64,000 nt of DNA, taken from NCBI GenBank assembly GCA_049315325.1, contig JBMOKJ010000001.1, positions 186,001-250,000 of the forward strand. Reading direction: 5' to 3'. Shown here piece by piece: positions 60,372-64,000 of the stretch; the stretch's first letter is position 1, and each line of letters starts with the position of its first letter. The notes beneath the pieces were generated by a model. It saw only the letters and a program-made list of their open reading frames with translations. It did no database searches and had not been told where the DNA came from. Made by a program: the position numbers and the translations under genes. The stretch comes from CAXXIC01 sp049315325 (GTDB lineage Bacteria; Bacteroidota; Bacteroidia; Bacteroidales; UBA7332).

Positions 60372-60535
60372 CTCCTGCAAGTTGCAGGAGCTTACAGACC
60401 GCAATCGGTGATTTCCCACAAACCGCGGGAGCTTACAAACTCGCGTCCATCATCTCCCACAAAAAGCTGTGGCTTAAAGAGTGCCACCTAATATCTCCTG
60501 CAACTTGCGGAAGATGTTCGGCAGCACTCTTTGAT
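60372..60535. repeat. Array of four 41-bp hairpin units
   Basis: Units start at 60372, 60413, 60454 and 60495, an exact 41-base period. Each begins with a 19-base palindrome (unit 1: CTCCTGCAA-G-TTGCAGGAG). In units 1-3 the next bases are CTTA. The palindromes vary but mostly keep their pairing. It fills most of the gap of about 290 bases between the lipoprotein gene and the DUF6261 gene. Confidence 0.8.
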
Positions 60536-60571
60536 TTGCTGCAACTGATTTTTTAATCAAATACCCAGATT

Positions 60572-61765
60572 CTAAGGTGTTACAATCTTTAGATGCTTGG
60601 TGCGCGAAGGTGATGTAGCTCCATTTTCGTAATATTCAATCAAAATATTGTCGTTCGCTTCAAATGCAATGCTCAAATCATTTGGCGCATTACTGGCGGT
60701 TACCGTAAATGTTTGAATTTTGAATGTCTCTTTGTATGCACTTACAAGCCAATTAATAGGTGCAGGTATAGCTTGGTAATACCACTTTCCTCCACTAATG
60801 TTCACTCTCAATGAATTTCCACTTGGCAGATTGGCAGTCATAGAATAAAACTGCATCGCTTTTAAGACAGTGACCGTGTCATTCAAAATATTTGCACCAA
60901 ATCCACCAGCAGCAGGGTAAGTAATTGTTTTGACTGGAACAAAAGTTGTTTGTTTGATAAAATTATTCACAGAGGTTTCGAAATCAGGAATCTCTATGCC
61001 ACTTAAACCCTCTGCCTTATATTTGGCTTCAAGGTTAGCGCGCACGGTTGCCAAATTTATCATCAAGGCATTATCTATCAGTTGCGAACCTAGCGATTTG
61101 TCATTAAGCACACCATCTGTCGATATATCTTTGCTGATATTCGCCATCAATTCTACCATATCCGCCGTTGATAAACGACCTTGTAGAATGGCTGACACAG
61201 CCAACAAAATTCCATTATTAGCACCTTTAGCACTTAGATTCAACGATTCGGAAGTGGAATCATTAACTATCGACATATTGAAAATACTCAGCACTTCGCG
61301 TTGAGCCTGTTTTTTAGCTGCGGCAAAAGAGAGACCACTTTGAACCAGATTTTCTACGCGGCTTCTTTCGAGATGAGTTATTACATTCACATTCACCGTT
61401 GATTTGTCTTGCAAATCAGACAATGCATAGAGTGTAATCTGAGCAGCAGATTTCTCACCTGACACCTCATTGAAATAAAAACCATCGGCTTTGAGTTTCA
61501 CAAAAGGACTGGCTAATTCCACTTGAGAAAACGCAAACGATCCTTTGTTGTCAGATATTTGGGTATCAAATACTTTACCACTTGGGGCAAGTTTGTCCGA
61601 CAGTTCATACAAGGTAATAGACGATCCATTTACAAATGGCCCTTTTTGGATTAGTCCGCTAATTGATTGTTTGCTGATTGTTTTTGACAAGGTTTCCTCT
61701 TTGGTACATGCCGCAAATAGCAAAGCCAATACCACGGGAACGAGTAAACTAATTTTCTTTTTCAT
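60572..61765 (-). CDS. Surface or periplasmic lipoprotein of unknown function
   Basis: The 397-residue product has a lipoprotein signal, MKKKISLLVPVVLALLFAAC, with lipobox FAAC. A carboxypeptidase-regulatory-like fold seems to follow (SISGLIQKGPFVNGSSITLY), and then a helical region (residues about 130-260, including VITHLERSRVENLVQSG). The last part is beta-rich. I cannot assign a function. It lies downstream of a type IX secreted protein and a protease on the same strand, with a coding remnant just before its start. Confidence 0.78.
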   Translation of the reverse strand: MKKKISLLVPVVLALLFAACTKEETLSKTISKQSISGLIQKGPFVNGSSITLYELSDKLAPSGKVFDTQISDNKGSFAFSQVELASPFVKLKADGFYFNEVSGEKSAAQITLYALSDLQDKSTVNVNVITHLERSRVENLVQSGLSFAAAKKQAQREVLSIFNMSIVNDSTSESLNLSAKGANNGILLAVSAILQGRLSTADMVELMANISKDISTDGVLNDKSLGSQLIDNALMINLATVRANLEAKYKAEGLSGIEIPDFETSVNNFIKQTTFVPVKTITYPAAGGFGANILNDTVTVLKAMQFYSMTANLPSGNSLRVNISGGKWYYQAIPAPINWLVSAYKETFKIQTFTVTASNAPNDLSIAFEANDNILIEYYENGATSPSRTKHLKIVTP

Positions 61766-61785
61766 AATTTATAATATTTAGATGT

Positions 61786-61865
61786 TTAATGCTTTAATAC
61801 ATCATAAGACGCATCAAGATTCACTTCAAAACCATTTTGAAAAACCCTCACTATGTTGGGTGATA
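61786..61865 (-). pseudogene. Remnant of a metalloprotease-like C-terminal tail
   Basis: A reading frame ending at 61786 encodes FQNGFEVNLDASYDVLKH and a stop. The intact protease at 62793 ends FQNGFEVSLGASYEVLKH. Over 57 bases there are only six differences, mostly silent or conservative. The frame differs from that of the upstream gene at 61866 and has no start, so it is a broken duplicate. Confidence 0.75.
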
Positions 61866-62774
61866 CTACAAAATTATTTTACTTACACTTTTTTGCCCAT
61901 TCTCCATGGTTATAACAGAAATAAAAATTCCTGAAATAGAAATTGGAATTGGAATTTCAAAACTTTGGTTATATATCCTGTTATTTACTACAATAGTTTG
62001 CCCATTGATATTCATTAATTTGATAGATGAAATATTTCCATCTAAGCTTTCAACTTTCAACGAGTGGATTGGCGTAACATATTGTCTAATGAAACCTTTT
62101 GTAGTATTGTGTATTCCAGATACAAAATCACAGGCAAGATTACTAGTGCTATAAGTTCCTTTAATAGGGTTTATATAACAGCGCAATCCTGAATGAAATG
62201 CTGTCCTATTGTCACAGTTTGGTATCTCGTGGATAATGAATCGAAATAAATATTCTAAATCTCCGATACCTTCTACGATAGACGAAGAATATTGAATTTG
62301 ATAAGTAGGATTATTATTTATTAAAGTTCGGTAAGTAATGTGCTGTACTTTTAATGATCGACCTAACGCATTTTGTGAGCTAATACTATCCACAGTAACA
62401 CTAACATTTCCATCCTTATATCTAATATTCCACAAATCACCTTTGCCTGCATTGAAAACATAAAGCGGACTAAATTCATCTATATCTGAATAATAATAAA
62501 CGGTATCGTTACTTTGGTATAAATATGCTGTTTTAAGCGGTATGCAAAGCATATTGCCTCTATCAAGAATAATTTTATTGCAACTTTTCCCATTTATAAC
62601 AGTGTCTTTCTCAGAACTTAAATGAATGTAATCATAGTTGTTATTCACAGAATCTGATGAGTTGGAGAAGATTGTCAGTCCATAATACCACTCCGTACTT
62701 TTGGGAGCGAATGATTGTTGACATAGAGCATTTGCTGTGTAAACAATAAGAAATAATAAACATATTTTTTTCAT
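61866..62774 (-). CDS. Secreted protein with type IX secretion sorting domain
   Basis: The 302-residue product has a signal peptide (MKKICLLFLIVYTANALC) and a C-terminal type A sorting domain. That domain shows IHSLKVESLDGNISSIKLMN, INGQTIVV and the end GIFISVITMENGQKSVSKIIL (shown in part). Proteins with this tail are exported by the type IX system and anchored or released at the surface. The middle part has no motif I can name. Confidence 0.85.
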   Translation of the reverse strand: MKKICLLFLIVYTANALCQQSFAPKSTEWYYGLTIFSNSSDSVNNNYDYIHLSSEKDTVINGKSCNKIILDRGNMLCIPLKTAYLYQSNDTVYYYSDIDEFSPLYVFNAGKGDLWNIRYKDGNVSVTVDSISSQNALGRSLKVQHITYRTLINNNPTYQIQYSSSIVEGIGDLEYLFRFIIHEIPNCDNRTAFHSGLRCYINPIKGTYSTSNLACDFVSGIHNTTKGFIRQYVTPIHSLKVESLDGNISSIKLMNINGQTIVVNNRIYNQSFEIPIPISISGIFISVITMENGQKSVSKIIL

Positions 62775-62792
62775 GACTTTTATTATTTAAAA

Positions 62793-64000
62793 TTAATGCT
62801 TCAATACCTCATATGACGCACCAAGACTCACTTCAAAGCCATTTTGAAAAACAACATCTTGCGCTGCATCGAAAGTAACTGATGCATTGTTGTTGATTAA
62901 TACTGTCCCTCCGCTGCCTGCAACATAGATATTTCTCCCAGAATAGTATTTATTGCTTGAGATTGTCAGGTTGGATATATATAAATCGGTATTATAACTA
63001 AGGATGTGACCAGCTCCTGTTACAGAAATTGAGTTCATATCTGATGAACAATTATTTTGACTAGTAACATATGCAGTATTAACACCAAAAAGCGCACCAT
63101 TTTCAATCACAATATTATTTGAACTATTATTTAGTTGAAGAACCGCATTGCTGCTAATACAAAGATATCCGTTAGTCTTAACTGTAATTAACCCTTGATT
63201 CACAATTTGTAAATTACCAACAATTATCAAAGTACCTCCAGAATTTACAGTAATTTGACAATTATCAAACATCGCATTATTAATTGTCAAACATCCTCCA
63301 TTTAGAACAGATATATTTACTTTCTGTCCACATTGATTAGTAACCTCGCCTCCTTCTATTACAAATTGAGCACCTTGCCCAATGCTAATTGATTTACTAG
63401 AAGGTAAATAAACTTTGCATAACGAAGTAATTGAACTACCACTCAATAAATCAATACCAGAATGAAAACTACGCGATTGATCCCATATTGCTGCAGAAGA
63501 AATTGAAACATTGACAAGATTCTCATTACACTGATCTTGAAGTTTTGATCTCCATCCAACTGTCAATAATCTTCTCATTTTTCCCATTTGCATTGGAGAA
63601 ATATATCTGTTGGAATTACTGGCAGACATTAAATTATTACTACAATTTGCAACAGACAAACAATCGCAAAAGTAATTTTGATCAGGATAATATGTATCAG
63701 ACAATTCATCTGGCTGCCTTGTGTGAAATAAACCAAGGCAATGCCCCAATTCATGAGCAATCAATTCTGCATCTATAGCTGGAGTATGATTAGGATTATT
63801 AATATAATCATAATAATGAGAAAATAACCTAGCATAATTACTATTTTCACCTAATAAACCCTGTCCTCTTCCAGCTAAATAATGATAATTTTGAAGTTCA
63901 CAAAAGAATACATTAATTGAACTATTTGTATTCACAGCATATGTATTGTAGCAATACTCATATGGGTATTCAATATTTGCAACATCATCTTTATGAAAAA
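62793..64000 (-). CDS. Secreted metzincin zinc metalloprotease (M43-like), 5' end outside window
   Basis: The frame is open to the window edge, so the start is missing. The active site is HELGHCLGLFHTRQ (HExxHxxGxxH). The methionine turn is probably NNLMSASNSNRYISPMQMGK, as in pappalysin-like M43 proteases. The C-terminal 230 residues are a beta-rich stack with repeated GGxLxIxN motifs, ending FQNGFEVSLGASYEVLKH, a pattern of secreted Bacteroidota proteins. No type A sorting domain is seen. Lower GC than the housekeeping genes. Confidence 0.85.
   Translation of the reverse strand, partial: FHKDDVANIEYPYEYCYNTYAVNTNSSINVFFCELQNYHYLAGRGQGLLGENSNYARLFSHYYDYINNPNHTPAIDAELIAHELGHCLGLFHTRQPDELSDTYYPDQNYFCDCLSVANCSNNLMSASNSNRYISPMQMGKMRRLLTVGWRSKLQDQCNENLVNVSISSAAIWDQSRSFHSGIDLLSGSSITSLCKVYLPSSKSISIGQGAQFVIEGGEVTNQCGQKVNISVLNGGCLTINNAMFDNCQITVNSGGTLIIVGNLQIVNQGLITVKTNGYLCISSNAVLQLNNSSNNIVIENGALFGVNTAYVTSQNNCSSDMNSISVTGAGHILSYNTDLYISNLTISSNKYYSGRNIYVAGSGGTVLINNNASVTFDAAQDVVFQNGFEVSLGASYEVLKH

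Noticed and set aside
60372..60535. CRISPR array
   Set aside because: The spacing is regular, but the repeated part is short and changes from unit to unit, and there are no cas genes. The 22-base intervals also resemble one another in units 1 and 2.

Overview
This window is a stretch of chromosome from a member of the Bacteroidota, most likely order Bacteroidales. The evidence is: type IX secretion sorting tails, promoter boxes of the Bacteroidota form TAnnTTTG, an FtsI carrying a PASTA domain, an FtsL-like protein, a DUF6261-type protein, a glycine-lipid acyltransferase pair, and the dcw gene order typical of the group. MurE carries the DNPR motif of the meso-diaminopimelate-adding enzymes, as expected for a Gram-negative cell wall. 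No rRNA, tRNA, prophage, transposase or CRISPR array was seen.

Layout. 1-1.4 kb: 3' end of infB with a terminator. 1.4-8.7 kb (minus strand): a small lipoprotein, an ORF6N-domain protein, a THUMP-like methyltransferase, bifunctional proline dehydrogenase/P5C dehydrogenase (putA) and a DUF3108 protein. 8.7-11.6 kb: a cobalamin riboswitch driving a BtuC/BtuD-type importer, with a V4R-domain gene just upstream. 11.8-14.6 kb: a secreted arylsulfotransferase-like protein and nadD. 14.8-34.5 kb (minus strand): the cell wall and division cluster rsmH-ftsL-ftsI-murE-mraY-murD-ftsW-murG-murC-ftsQ-ftsA-ftsZ-yqeY. It is interrupted by a zinc-ribbon membrane protein and by a five-gene block (RDD protein, glutamine amidotransferase, GxxExxY protein, 3'-5' exonuclease, lipoprotein). 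34.7-36.5 kb (plus strand): an acyltransferase pair resembling glsA/glsB. 36.7-44.7 kb: a complete kdpFABC potassium pump operon with the sensor kinase/response regulator pair kdpD/kdpE. 44.8-48.3 kb: phosphoenolpyruvate carboxylase followed by a beta-carbonic anhydrase, which can supply its bicarbonate. 48.4-59.4 kb: secreted and outer membrane proteins, a GtrA-like protein, priA, two VanZ-like proteins, a low-molecular-weight tyrosine phosphatase, a 7TM-HD phosphodiesterase, a LolD-like ATPase, a helix-hairpin-helix protein and argB. 59.6-64 kb: a DUF6261-type protein, a lipoprotein, a type IX secreted protein and a metzincin protease that runs off the window.

The most unusual content lies between genes. 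It includes: (a) a 634-bp cassette in which a GxxExxY gene is bracketed by two about 120-bp palindromic CCGCAGAG units; (b) four tandem 41-bp hairpin units upstream of the DUF6261 gene; (c) a dispersed intergenic repeat found at three distant sites; (d) a CCCCTAAATCCCC-type inverted repeat family, one copy of which is a perfect 27-bp inverted repeat inside the dcw cluster; (e) a short coding remnant copying the last 19 codons of the metalloprotease; and (f) short tandem repeats running into start codons. None of these can be shown to be a new functional system from sequence alone. The first three are the best candidates for follow-up.
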